From assembly GCA_965112735.1 (NCBI GenBank), contig OZ218954.1:1364001-1428000 (forward strand): 64,000 nt of DNA, written 5' to 3'. Below the pieces are notes generated by a model, which saw only the letters and a list, made by a program, of their open reading frames with translations, was not told the origin of the DNA and searched no databases. The stretch comes from Phaeosaccion multiseriatum (lineage: Eukaryota; Ochrophyta, other classes). The position numbers and the translations under genes were made by a program. This document shows positions 1 through 12,301 of the stretch, in pieces. Position 1 is the stretch's first letter. Each line of letters opens with the position of its first letter.

Positions 1-480
1 GTCAGGACAGTTGGTGGGTGTAGTATGTCCATTGGTGGGTGTCAGGACAGTTGGTGGGTGTAGTATGTCCATGGGTGGGTGTCAGGACAGTTGGTGGGTG
101 TAGTATGTCAATGGGTGGGTGTCAGGACAGTTGGTGGGTGTAGTATGTCAATGGGTGGGTGTCAGGACAGTTGGTGGGTGTAGTATGTCCATGGGTGGGT
201 GTCAGGACAGTTGGTGGGTGTAGTATGTCAATGGGTGGGTGTCAGGACAGTTGGTGGGTGTAGTATGTCCATGGGTGGGTGTCAGGACAGAAAGAGAGGG
301 CGTCAGGACAGCGAGTGGGTGTCAGAACGTCAGGACAAGGGGATGGGTGGGTATCAGGACCAGTAGTGGATGGGTGGGTGGGTGTCAGGACAGAGGGTGG
401 GTGGATGTCAGGACAGTGGGGGTTCGGACAATCGGTGGGTGGGTGGGCGCGCGTGTGAGGTCGGTGGGTGGATGGTCGTG
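1..480. repeat. 40-bp minisatellite, seven near-perfect copies plus a degenerate tail
   Basis: A unit of exactly 40 bases starting GTCAGGACAGTTGGTGGGTG repeats from 1 to 280 with only point differences (TGTCC/TGTCA, ATTGG/ATGGG). From 281 to about 480 the same GTCAGGACAG and GGTGGGTG words continue with broken spacing. It lies just downstream (on the minus strand) of an ABCG exon ending at 525, so it sits in an intron of that gene that runs off the window. The array may continue to the left of base 1. Confidence 0.9.
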
Positions 481-660
481 GATCCACCCTCCTCTCCCAT
501 GTACCTTATCGTATGTAATCTTACATGAGATCTTCCATCTGCTCGAAGACCTGCCCGCTCGGTTGGTGAATCGTCATGATGCACACCACAGACTGAGAAG
601 GGGGAGGAGTATAATGATGGTGATGAATGAAGGGCATGGTGATAATGGTGGTGATGGTAG

Positions 661-715
<55 letters not shown>

Positions 716-2098
716 AATGATGAGGAGGAGGAGGAGGAGGAGGAGAATGAATGCATACATGGCGAGGTTAGAGGAGGGCGTGCGTCAGTGTGTGAGTGCG
801 TGAGGGTGTGACTCATTGAGAGCGAGAGAGATAGGAAGAGCGCGGCGACGTCTAGTCGAGAGGTACTCTGTAACCAACTGCACTGCTCCAACCTTACCGA
901 TTGGCGAACAATCTTGGTAATGTATTTGACGAGCGCGAGGGCGGCGGAAGAGTCCAGGCCTGTGGTGCACTCATCCAGGAACAGCACGACAGGCTGACTT
1001 GCCATGCCCAGTCCTATGGACACACGCTTACGCTCTCCACCGCTCAGATCCCCCACTTGCTCATTGGCCTGCGCCAGAGGGGGAGAGAGGGAGGGAAGGA
1101 GGAGAGAGAAGAAGGCAGTCAGTCAATCAGTCAAGCCTGTCTGTCAGTGCGTCAGTGAGTCAGTGACAGCTCCACCCAGCTCTGCGCGGCTCTTCCCTCC
1201 CCCCTCCCCACCCCTCCCTCTCCCTTCCCTCTCCCACTCCTCTCCCACCCCTCTCCCACCCCTCTCCCGCGGCCTTACCTTCCAGCTGAGCCCCAGGGTG
1301 CCGATGAGCTCGCTCACGTGCCTTGCCCTGTGCTGAGGCTTCATGTGAGGAACTTTCATGCTTGACATGTACAAGAGAGACTCGCGCACTGTCATGAACA
1401 GGTTCTGAGGACATGCGTTAGGGGGTGTGGCCATACGTTAGGGGGGTTAACCGTACGTAAGACCGTACGTAAGGGGGAACAATTCTAGCCTGGGGGGTAA
1501 CCCTCGCTTCCTCATATGCCCTCCCCCCCCCCTTTCCCTCTCTCTCTCCCCTCTCTGTCAGCGCTTGCGTATCATCAAGGGCGTCGAATTGGGGCACATT
1601 GCCAATGGACTCCATGGGCCTTTTGGGCCAATTGGGCCTATTATTATCAACAGGTGATGACATCAAAAATACTGAGGCCAATACACTTGAAACTCAAACT
1701 AGTGGTGGTACTCACAAGGTCGTCGAACTGGGGCACATAGTAAATGTCCTCGGGCTCCATCGGCCTATCCCCGAGGGTGATGCTTCCTTCGAGCTGTGCG
1801 TACACCGCCCGACCCGACAGGGCATTTAGCAGCCTACGGGTGGGTGGGTGGGTGCGTGCGTGCGTGTGTGGGTGAGGTGCGCGGGCGCATGTGGGTGGGT
1901 GCGTGTGGGGTGAGTGTGTGGGTGTGTGGGTGGGTGTGTGGGTGGGTGTGTGGGTGTGTGTGTGGGTGGGTGTGTGGGTTTGAGGTAGACGTGGGTGCGT
2001 ATGTGCTTCTTTGCTGACTTACGTTGTCTTTCCTGCTCCGGAAGGGCCCATGAGCTGCGAGTGTGCGTACATGAATACATGGAGACAGACACACAGAC

Positions 2099-2159
<61 letters not shown>

Positions 2160-2218
2160 CACAGACAGACAGACAGACAGGCAGACAGACAGACAGATAG
2201 CCAGACAGATAGACAGAC

Positions 2219-2257
<39 letters not shown>

Positions 2258-2345
2258 TAGACAGACAGACAGACAGACAAGACAGACGGAGAGACAGACA
2301 GATACAGGTACAGAGACAGACAGGCAGACAGAAAGACAGACAGAT

Positions 2346-2377
<32 letters not shown>

Positions 2378-2465
2378 GGACGGACAGACAATGCAGATAG
2401 ACAGCAGCGAGTAGGGAGAGGGAGAGTGAGAGAGGGAGAGGGAGAGCGAGAGAGAGAGCGAGAGC

Positions 2466-2500
<35 letters not shown>

Positions 2501-3536
2501 AGAGCGCGAGAGCGAGAAGGCAGAGGGAGGGGAAGGGGGGGGTGTTTGCTCAGCACAATACCCCCCTGATCTCTCTCACACACATACACACGCACGCACA
2601 CAACCACACACATGCACGCACACGCGCACACACGTACACGCGCACACACACATACACACACTCACACACACGCACACACACACTGAGACACTCGTGGCTA
2701 CCTCTTACCGCTAGAGTTCGTCCTGCGCTCGCATACCCTGTGACGTGGTCAATGAGAACCTTCCCATTGGGCAGCGACAAGGTGATGTCTCTCCATACTA
2801 GACAGGTCTTGGACTCTGGCGACGGGGGGATTCCAACACGACAAGGGAGGACGGGGGTGGGTGATGAGGTGAGAGGGGGTGGAGGGGGTGACGCTTTAAG
2901 GGAGGAAAGAGCATTGAGACTGGTGGTGGTTTATAGAGAAGATAGATGGAGGGATAGAGAGACATGGAAGGACAGAGAAAGGACAGAAACAACAGAGCGT
3001 AACACACAGAGACGACTCAAAAGACCAGAAAACAAAAGCAGCAGCACCAAGTACTCCACCCACCCATTGACTTGTATTCCCCATCCACCCACTGATCTAC
3101 TATTCCCCACCCACCCACTGACTCATGAATCCCCCCACGCACCTGGTGCTACTGTCTCCTGTGGGGTGATGCCTGTAGTGCTCATCCTTGCATGCTCTCT
3201 CTGAGCGTCGGCCGCAGCTGCCACTGCGTCGTCGAAGCTGTTGCGATAGTCTGTGGGAGGGAGGGAGGGAGGGGGGCGGGGAGGGAGGGAGGGAGGGAGG
3301 GAGGGAGGAAAGGAGGGACGGAGGAGGGAGGGAGGGGGGGAGGGATGGAGGGGGGGAGGGAGGGAGGGGGGGAGGGAGGGAGGGTGGGGGGGACCGCAGC
3401 ATGTGGAGAGAGAAAGGCGGTCGATGCTGAGGATGCGTTCGACATATCGATATATCCGTCCCAGCTTCATCTCAAGCGGCACGTACGCACACAACCAACG
3501 CATACACGCACGCGCACACACACGCACGCACACGCA

Positions 3537-3584
<48 letters not shown>

Positions 3585-3764
3585 GGACTTCCTTTCTTCC
3601 GCCAGTACACGAACGAACCTCTACTTCCGCGGTTGGGCGACTCCGTAACACCTGCGCTCCCCTCCGGCCCCTCCCCCTCGCGAGGCGTTTCGCCGGCACT
3701 GTCCGCACTGTCTATACGCATCAAAGAACCGCCCAAGCCAGCCGCATCCCCCGCAGGAGTTGGT

Positions 3765-3811
<47 letters not shown>

Positions 3812-6800
3812 TGGTGGTACAGTAGGAGCAGCAACAGGAGTAGGAGTGGCGTCTTCGAGTCCGTCGCTCGGCACAATCCGTGGGTTGGCTGCGAGGTACC
3901 GCTCCCTCCCTGAGGGGGGCATCCGCTTGGACAGCATGGTCACCTCTCCTCGAAGTCGCTGTTGAGTACACGTAGACACACACAGGAGAAAGAAGAGTGA
4001 GGATGCGCCACAGGGGGTGACCCGAGACAGACTCCATCAGTTCCTCCCTCGCTCCCTCGCTCCCTCCCTTCCTCCTTCCTTCCCTTCCTCCCTCCCTCCG
4101 TCCCTCCACTCACCATGACCTCCATCTCAACGTCAAGTAGGGTAGTTTGGGTGCTGCTGGTGGCCCAATCTTTGACTCTCTGCACCACAGTGGATACGGG
4201 GCAGCGCAGCAGCAACAGAGACAGGAAGCGGAAACTCACAAACAGCACCGCGAGATAGCCCAGGAACTTGTAGCGAGAGCCTGAGAGTCCGCCTGCCGTA
4301 CTCGATATCGACAACGAAATGTGTGTCGAAGGGTTTGAATAAAGTTCGGTATTTCGGGCGATTTTCAGGGGGGCAAAGCAGCGAGAGAGAGAGAGAGGGG
4401 GGGGGGGGGGGGGGTAGAAGGCGGGGTCCAAAGGGGGAGAGGGAAGAGGGCAGATGGCAGCAGAGGGGAGGGTGAGGTTGGGGGCATGACATTTTTGATA
4501 AGGTTACATAAACTGAGAAGCAAAGTAACCAAAAAACCGGGCATGAGGAGGAGGAAGGGGGAGAGGGGATGGCGGAGGATGGTATGGTACCACTTGACAC
4601 GAAGAGCTCAAGAGAGGAAAGCCACGCCTGCATCCAATGCCACACAATTGCGGAGACTTGAATGGGAGGGGAGGGAGCTGCGGGAGGGGATCCTGTCCTC
4701 GCTGGGGTGGGTGGCGGCTATTTGCTGGGGCCTCCGAGAGTCTGTCTCGCATATGTGCATGCACGCACACACGCACGCACGCACGCACGCACGCACACAC
4801 CCACACACCCACACACGCATACACGCATACACGCACTGGCGGGGACGACAGAGCGCCCCTCTGCCTCTCTCCCCTCTCTCTGACCTGTGATTATCTCGAT
4901 AACCTCCAGGCCGGGGGTCGTGCATCCACTGCCATCTTCGGTGCAGGGGATTAGGTACGCGCCGGCGTCACACACCGTTCCAGTGGGGCTGCGAGGGGAT
5001 GGCAGTGGATGAGGGGAGGGGGAGGCAAGGGGGTGACTGAGTGGGTAGAAGGGAGGGAGGGCACAGGTACAGAGACACACACTCACACACACACACACTC
5101 TCTCTCTCTCACACACACATACACATACATACGCCCACAAACAACCACCACATCTCTCTTTGACGTGCAAAGTCTATTCCATTTCCAATCCCTGCAGCAC
5201 TTATACACAATTACGTAAGCCTTAAGTTGACTCCTCCTCCAAGGAGACGGACATGATATGATGCGATATACCTGCTGGCGTCGGCGGAGGAGGCCCCCTC
5301 AGGGCAAGAATAGTCAACATCTCTGTAGTCCCCCAGCAGTGCCGCTCGACTCGCCTGAGAGAAGAGCCCCAACTCACGCAGCCATCTGGGGGAGGAGAGA
5401 CGATGGCAGTGGATGGATAGATAAGGGTATGGGATGGAAGCAGATGGCAGTGGACGGATAGAGGATGGGCGAGGACGGCAGCGGATGGATAGAGGACGGC
5501 AAACGGATAGAGGAGGGGCAGAGGAGGAGAGTGGATGGCAGCGGATGGATAGAGGATGGTAATGGACGGATAGAGGAGGGGCAAAGAAGGAGAGATGATG
5601 GCAGTGGATGGATAGAGGATGGTAGTGGGTGGATAGAGGAGGGTAGCGAAGTGTGTACGGGGGGGTTGCAGTGGATGGATGGGGGATGGCAGTAGATGGA
5701 TATGGATAGAGGAAGGGCAGAGAAGGAGAGAGGATGGCAGTGGATGGAAGAGGATGGTAGTGGACGGATAGAGGACCGGTTCGGGGGGAGGGGGGAGGCT
5801 CTTGAGGCCTACGCCTACTACTTGACTCCTCTTTCACTACCTACCATACACCTAACCTTACGTACGCACCTCCAGTAGACTGGCACCCCGTCGAAGGGGA
5901 TAAAGATGCCACCGGCGAAGGCCGTGAAGATGACGAGTGCCGCCTGAAAGAGGAGTGAGATGGCAGTAGACAGGGGGATTGTGAAGTGGGATGGCAACAG
6001 ACAGGGATGTTGAAAGAGGAGTGAGATGGCAGTAGACAGGGGGATAGTGAAGTGGGGTGGCAACAGACGGGAGTGTTGCAGTGCCGCTGTGATATCCGCG
6101 CCTCTCCTTCTCTTCTCTCAAGTGGTAAGTAAGAAGGTGAGGGTTAGGCCGTGAGCGGCGATCGGTGAGTGGTGAGAGGTGAGCGGGGCCACAATTGGAC
6201 AGGGCCACCGTTTGTCCAGCACTCTCTCTGTTCCTCCATCTCTCTCTCTGTCCCTCCATATCTCTATTTCCATCCATCGATATCTCTCTCATCTCTCTCT
6301 CTGCCTCTCTCCCTCTATACCCATCCAGCTTTCTATCTCCCTATCTCTCACTGTCTCTCTGTCCCTCTGGCTCTGTGTGCCTCTGGCTCTGTGTGCCTGA
6401 GTGTCTCTCTCTCTCAAACTCTCTTATCTCTTTCTTTCTCTCTGTGGAGTCTTCAGCGTTCGGCCAGAATCGCGGCCCCGAAGCCTGGCCTGAAAACTCC
6501 CTCCGTCCCTCTCTCTCTTCGCGTCCCACCGCCTCACTGTATCACCAACTCCCCCACCACCTCACCTGTGCGACAACGATGGCGTAGCTGACACCAGAGG
6601 AGAGCTTCGTCACCACATTGAGCATCGCCTCAGCGGTAAGAGAAATCAGGTACGTCACCTTCAGAGACGAAATGTAGAGGCATATGGGTAGAGTACACAG
6701 GCAGGGAGGCAGGGAGGCAGGGAGGCAGGGAAAGGGAAAGCGGCACAGACAAGCAGAGGCATATGGGCAGACAGGACGGCACGTAGGAGGAGAGACAGAC

Positions 6801-7118
6801 AGCGGGGAGAGGGAGAAGATGTGAGTTTGCAGGCAGTGGGGGGCGTACGCAGGTCGGCAATGAGTTGCCTCTGTTTGCTTCCCTTTCTGGCCTAGCTCAG
6901 CTTTCTAGTCCTCTCTTAGCCTCGCTTAGTGTCCCAGCTCTGCTTACCAGGACGTGGAAGCCGAAGTTGGCACCGGGGAAGCGTCTGTTTGGGCAGGGGG
7001 CGAACAAACACGCACAGAGATGAGGCAGAGAGAGGCGTCCCGAGGGGAGGCAACCAAGGAGAGGGGGAGGAGACAAGAGAGGCCAGGACAGCGGTGAAGA
7101 GGTAAAGAGGGTGAGACA

Positions 7119-7155
<37 letters not shown>

Positions 7156-10100
7156 TATGTATACACACATAGGATGACGAAGAGACAAACAAACAGAGGA
7201 GATCGAGAGATAGTTTGTCTCCCCCCTCCCCCCTACTCTTACGCACATCATAAAGAAGGCGATGGCCTGCCCGGGTATGAAGAGCACGTGCGACAGCCCG
7301 GAAACCGTGAGGTCCGCCCAAAAGAAGGCAGCAGACGAGTACGAGCCGTTGGCGTGTTCGTGAGAGTAGCGCGTGTCGCTATTGAAGAGGTGCATCACTT
7401 TGAACACGTGTACGTAGGCGTTGAGCTGAGGGGAGGGGAAGGGGTGAGGGAGGGGGGGGGGGGGGGGGAGGGGTGGCGAGGGGTGCAATTTCAGCCGGGG
7501 TGGAGGAAAACTGCAAACTCATCAGTGTCCACCCCGTATTTTCCATGACGTACTACCACACTAGAACTACCACCGTATGCTTCCTACTTATGGACTCATA
7601 ACCTCACCCTTACGTACTACCCCAAATCCTTACATCTCACCATGAGCATCCACACGACGGAACCGGGTCCGTAGAGCAGGGTCTTGTCCATCACCCTCGG
7701 CACGTCCCAAAACAATACCCCAATGAGGAAACCGTAAACGAGATGAAGGGGTAGCTGAAGGTAGTAGAGGGTAGGGTCCCTCGTCGCAATCATTGCCTCT
7801 CGCTTGAGCAGCGTCCAGTACTGTCGAAAGAAGGATGTCTCCCGCTGCCCCGGGCCTCGGGGGTGGGAGGACGCCAGCAGATCATCATCATCATCACCAC
7901 CACCACCACCACCACCACCACCACCACCACCATCACCACCATCGCCACCCCGCTCCTCCAGATCGCCGTCGTCGTTGCGGCCGGCCCCCGTGACGTCTTC
8001 TCTTCTTCCTCTCCTTCTTCTGGTGTTGTTGAGCATGCCCAGTGCTAGTGCGGTGTCCCTGCCCCTCGCCAGTAAGTCATTGACGCTCTTGGCCAAGTCA
8101 CTTGTGGCATACAACACCTTGAAATCGGGCGTTGCTTGGTTGCCGTGCGGGATGGCGGAGAAAGTCTGGTCCGTCTCTGATAAGATGACATCTGTGGGGT
8201 TCTGACCAGCAGGAGGCACCACCCCAAAACAGCTGAAGTGAAAAATGGCCTCCGGGAGGGTACCGAAGAAGACGGAGCCGCCATCGCTGAGGAAAAGAAT
8301 GTAGTCGAAGCAGTTCGCTATGCGAATGGTGGGCTGATGGACTGACATCATGACACTGAAACTGCCGTGCGACTCCTCACACACTCGGGACATGGTCTCG
8401 GCAACGTCGAAGGCGGTGGTGCCGTCCAAGCCGGAGAGAGGCTCGTCGAGGAAAGCACACGCACTGTAGGAGGGGGGGAGGGAAGCAGGGGCTTAAGTAG
8501 ACACCAATAAGTCAACGTAGTCCTCCCCATGCCGCCTGCCACCCACCCACCCACACATATGCAATTCTTCGGTTGATTCCGGTAAGTCAATGCATTCCTC
8601 CCCATGCCGACCCGCCTACAGTTGTACCTGTTGCACATGATCTCTTGCCCCACCATGACGCGTCTCTTCTGACCGCCCGAGAGGCCCCTTTTGAGCACTG
8701 TACCAATGACATTGTCCCCCACCTCGGACAGGCCTAGTGTGTCAATCATGGCCTGGGCGTCGTCTGTGGAGGGGGGAGGGGGGGGGGGGGAGAGACGCAC
8801 ACGCACACACACGCACACACACACAATGTAAGACACCACCACACATGCATAATACAATTGCACCCTCACACGCACGTAGATAGAATCACATACGCACATC
8901 CTTCCCTTTGAAGTACTCTAGTACTACGTAGTACAAGACATCTTTAGACGTTACGTAGAAGTTATCTTGTTGCTGTTGATGCTATTAAGAGCGTAGGCAT
9001 ATCATTGTGTGTGTGTGTGTGTGTGTGTGCGGCGAAATGAATCCCCCTCCCTCACCTTCGCTCTTGGCATTCGACTGCTTCTTCCTCAAGCCGGCAGCGA
9101 CCTGCACAGGCAAGAGCGCCTTGACATGAGGGGGGACAGTAATAGACCTAGACGATCGCCCCTCCCCTCTCCCCTCTCCCTTCCCCTCCCCTCCCCTCCC
9201 CTCCCTCCCACGCCCACCCGCAATACAAAACGCACCAAGAAGGTCTCTCTGATGGTGAGGTCTCCAATGAGCACTACGGAATAAGTGGAAGGAGGGGAAG
9301 GAGGGGAAGGAGGGGAAGGAGGGGAAGGAGGGCAAGGAGGGGAAGGAGGGGAAGGAGGGGAAGGAGGGGAAGGAGAGGTATAAGCTCAAGCTCCAAGGTC
9401 GTCACAAGCAGTACGGGCCGTGTTGGTCGCAAACTGTTTTGATGACATCTATCTTTACTTACAGTCCTCTTGCGGCACAAAGCCGAAGCCGTTGGCAGAG
9501 CTCGTGGGGTTGATGTCTTCCCCGTCGAGGGTCACGTCTCCGGTGTACTGCAGCTGAGGCACGCGTCCGCAGAGGAATCTGGGAGGGTGGTGAATAGGGA
9601 TGGATGCATGTGGGCAGGGAGGGAGGGAGGGACGGAGGGGAGGAGGGACGGACGGACGGAGGGAGGGAGGGAGGGAGGGAGGGAGGGAGGGAGGGAGGAG
9701 AGGGAGGGAGGGAGGGAGGGAGGGAGGGAGGGAGGGAGGGAGGGAGGGAGGGAGGGAGGGAGGGAGGGAGGGAGGGAGGGAGGGAGGGAGGGAGGGAGGG
9801 AGGGAGGGAGGGAGGGAGGGAGGGAGGGAGGGAGGGAGGGAGGGAGGGAGGGAGGGAGGGAGGGAGGGAGGGAGGGAGGGAGGGAGGGAGGGAGGGAGGG
9901 AGGGAGGGAGGGAGGGAGGGAGGGAGGGAGGGAGGGAGGGAGGAAGGGAGGGAGGGAGGGAGGGAGGGAGGGAGGGAGGGAGGGAGGAAGGGAGGGAGGG
10001 AGCTTAAGGGTTGGGCCTGCCTTTGTTTTTTGGGGCATTCTTTGATTCGGTGGTGTGAACATGGGGCGAGGTGTGTGGGACGGGTGAGGTTATCTGAGGA

Positions 10101-10851
10101 GGGGGATCAAGGGCATGCAGGTATAGGGGGTAGTGCATGGGCAGGTAGGCAGACAGACGGGCAGGCAGGCAGGCACATGGGTAGGCAGACAGATGGGCAG
10201 GCAGGCATACAGACGGGTAGGCAGACAGATGGGTAGGCAGACAGTCGGGTAGACAAGCAGTACGTGGGCACTCTTGTCCTCTGCACACCCTCCTCCCCTC
10301 CTTGTCCAAGTTTGTTAATGTACGAATGAAAGGGAGGACACTCACTTCATCAGCAGCGACTTGCCCGACGAGGACGTGCCCATCACAGCCGTGATCCCCC
10401 CTGTACGTGGTACGATGCACAAGAGGGAGGGAGGGAGGGAGGGAGGGAGGGAGGGAGGGAGGAGAAAGAGAGAGAGGCAGAGATTACAATAAGGCAAAGC
10501 CGCGCTTCACTGCTTCCGCCGTGATGCAGTCAGATCGCAAGCCTGTTGCACTGCCTCCTCCCCCCCCGCCTCCCTCTCCTTCCGGCCGAGCGTGAGTCAT
10601 CTTCGAAGGGCCCCGTCCCTCTCACCCTTAGGCACAAACCCAGTGACATCCGTGAGAAGATGTGCGGGCGGGTTGAGCGTGCTGAGCGATAGCTGCCGGA
10701 AGCCCACGGCTACTGCGTCAGTCGTGACACCGTAGGTGCTGGGCTTGGTGTTAATCTGTTCCAGCTCCACCCGCATGGTGCCAGCATTGCTTGTTGCCGT
10801 TACGCTTTGAGCAGGGGGTGGGGCACGCCGGCCCTCGTCCTCCTCCTCCAT
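1..10851 (-). CDS. ABCG-family ABC transporter, apparently full-size (two NBDs), 3' end outside window
   Basis: ATP-driven membrane exporter of the ABCG/White family; substrate unknown. I assembled exons at 10626-10851, 10346-10400, 9463-9578, 9236-9273, 9056-9101, 8628-8763, 7641-8463, 7247-7425, 6948-6984, 6566-6658, 5870-5943, 5272-5385, 4885-4988, 4114-4292, a linker exon from 3958, then 3143-3250, 2709-2797, 2023-2054, 1716-1833, 1279-1404, 898-1068 and 525-592. Phases agree throughout except in the linker (about 3400-3960), which is not fully resolved. NBD1 has Walker A GTSSSGKS, signature LSGGQKRRV, Walker B CAFLDEP and H-loop SVHQP, followed by an acidic/Gly insert and TM helices ending near [22 protein letters not shown]2 has [10 protein letters not shown]-loop [23 protein letters not shown] and TIHQPS. 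The second membrane domain would lie beyond base 1. The start is the ATG at 10851. Two adjacent half-transporters remain possible, because an ATG (MLSKRMPP) occurs in the linker exon. Confidence 0.85.
1570..1640 (-). pseudogene. Duplicated fragment of the ABCG Q-loop exon inside the adjacent intron
   Basis: The end of the exon at 1716-1833 reads [16 protein letters not shown] on the minus strand. About 140 bases further along the intron a diverged copy reads [16 protein letters not shown]. On the plus strand the two share GTCGAA-TGGGGCACAT and CTCCAT-GGCC. The donor GTGAGT that follows the real exon is GATGAT in the copy, so the copy probably cannot be spliced as an exon. It looks like a local exon-end duplication that has decayed. 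An alternative exon is less likely but not excluded. Confidence 0.6.
2082..2400. repeat. (GACA)n tetranucleotide array with interruptions
   Basis: About 310 bases of GACA/CAGA units, with occasional GATA and GGCA variants. It lies in the ABCG intron between the exons at 2023-2054 and 2709-2797 and is followed by GAGA-rich sequence (2405-2530) and a CA/CACG-rich tract (2575-2690). On the sense strand of the gene this reads (TGTC)n. Confidence 0.9.
3252..3390. repeat. GGGA/GGGGGA purine tract in ABCG intron
   Basis: Tetranucleotide GGGA-type repeats with G-run variants lie directly upstream (sense direction) of the acceptor at 3251. The transcript therefore carries a long CCCT tract next to its 3' splice site. 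A CAG trinucleotide run lies nearby at 3770-3810, inside coding sequence. Confidence 0.85.
9616..10001. repeat. Long (GGGA)n microsatellite, about 385 bp
   Basis: Almost uninterrupted GGGA units, the longest array in the window together with 53796-54030 and 62163-62399. It lies in the ABCG intron between the exons at 9463-9578 and 10346-10400 and reads (CCCT)n in the sense transcript. Degenerate (GGCAGGCAGACA) repeats follow at 10140-10260. Open frames here are repeat artefacts. Confidence 0.95.
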
Positions 10852-11478
10852 CTAACAGCTGGGACTCTCGGTCGTATAATTCTGCTGGAGAGGGGGGGCA
10901 CAGAGCAAAGAGGATAACGAAAACCAGGATTATCCAAAAGAAGGCGGAGCAGCTACTGCCTGTCTCCTGCAATACATCTCTGATTCTCGTCTGGTTGCTG
11001 CGACAAGGACTGTCAGGGGGAGGAAGACACACAAGGAAAGAAAGTGAAACGCCACTGCACACCCTTGCACACCTTTCCGTTTACAGCTCCCTGTCACCAA
11101 GTTAAGTATGGCTCTCCTAAGAAAGCCGTGTGCTCTATCAAAAGGGGAGTGCACCTATTCCTACTTCCCCTCCTCACCTTCTGTTTTCGTTTACTTTTCC
11201 AATCCGCCCATGTGGCAAGCTTTGCGGAGGCGGACTAGGCGGGGGTGCCGCAGATTTCAGTAAGTCAATAAAGATTCTTTCGGCCCTTCTTCTTTTTTCT
11301 TTTTTTCTTTTTTTTTTTTTTTTTTTCCTCCCCCGACCCTCGAGCAACCAACAGGCTGCTGCTGGCTGCGCAAATATCTGTACACGCTTGAATTTGCTGA
11401 TTTTGAGGGCGTGAGGGGAAAGAATGCATTCGCCATCGCGTCATGTGGCAGGAGGGCTCGCCAAAGTGAGCCGTGTGG

Positions 11479-11511
<33 letters not shown>

Positions 11512-11512
11512 C

Positions 11513-11552
<40 letters not shown>

Positions 11553-12301
11553 GTGTGTATGTGTGTGTTTGTGTGTTTGTGTTTGTGAGTGTGAGTGCTA
11601 GTGACATGAGAAACCTTAAAGGTGTGCGCCTCCCTCCCCCCTTCCATCCCCGGCGCGATGAGCCGCGGCTACTTCTTCCTTCCTTCTTTCTCTGTCCTGG
11701 GAGAGAGATACACAGCTGGCTTAGTTCGCATGATGGAATTCGTACGTGTGAGGGCTCCAAGCCCGGCAATGGGAGGACGGGAGGGGAGGAGGGCTTGCTT
11801 CCTTGGGCCAGACGGCGCCGCCTCGCTGGAGTCCCCCTGGGATCGCGTGGGAGGAAGGAGGATGGAGTATGGAAGGTAGGGAGAGCAAGCAGAGGGCCGG
11901 CAGCAGCAGGACAGAAGGACAGCGAAGCTTATCAGGGACCATCAGAAGGTCAGGAGGCCAGAGATCAGCGGGGAGGGTCGGAGGGAGGGGCAGCGAGAGG
12001 CAGCAAGCCAAGAGGAACGTTACAGAAGGAAGAAGGATGTGGGCGCGCGCGTTCTCTTACGTAAGGTTAGGATTTAATCCACCTCCTCCCCTTTCTCCTC
12101 TCTCTCCATCTCTCCTCTCCTTTTGACTCATTCAGGTCGTGTGTGGCTGCGTGCCGCTTTTGATTCTGCTCTGCTTTGCTTTCTGAATCCTGAGCTTGCG
12201 GAGAGGCACAAGGCGGACAAAGGGTGTTGAAGGAAATATTCACCTCTCACCCTTCAACACGAGAGCCCCTGCTTTGTGGCTTAGCGCCCGCAGACGATAC
12301 A
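10852..12301. other. Divergent intergenic region between the ABCG and RRP6-like genes
   Basis: No convincing coding sequence is seen in about 1.45 kb. It contains a T-rich run (11280-11328), a (GT)n/(TG)n array (11478-11590) and purine-rich sequence (11770-12030). Both flanking genes start here and point outwards, so both promoters should lie in it. I see no clear TATA box or other recognisable element. Confidence 0.6.

Noticed and set aside
1-280. Possible CRISPR array from the 40-bp periodic repeat
   Set aside because: Units are contiguous without unique spacers, no cas genes exist and the DNA is eukaryotic, so it is a minisatellite.
9470-10236. Open frames of Gly-Arg-Glu-Gly or Pro-Ser-Leu-Pro repeats
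   Set aside because: These are translations of the (GGGA)n array in all frames, inside an ABCG intron.
11257-11769. Open frame with Thr-His repeats on the minus strand, 5' of the ABCG gene
   Set aside because: It is produced by the (GT)n array and shows no domain; no splice path links it to the ABCG start.
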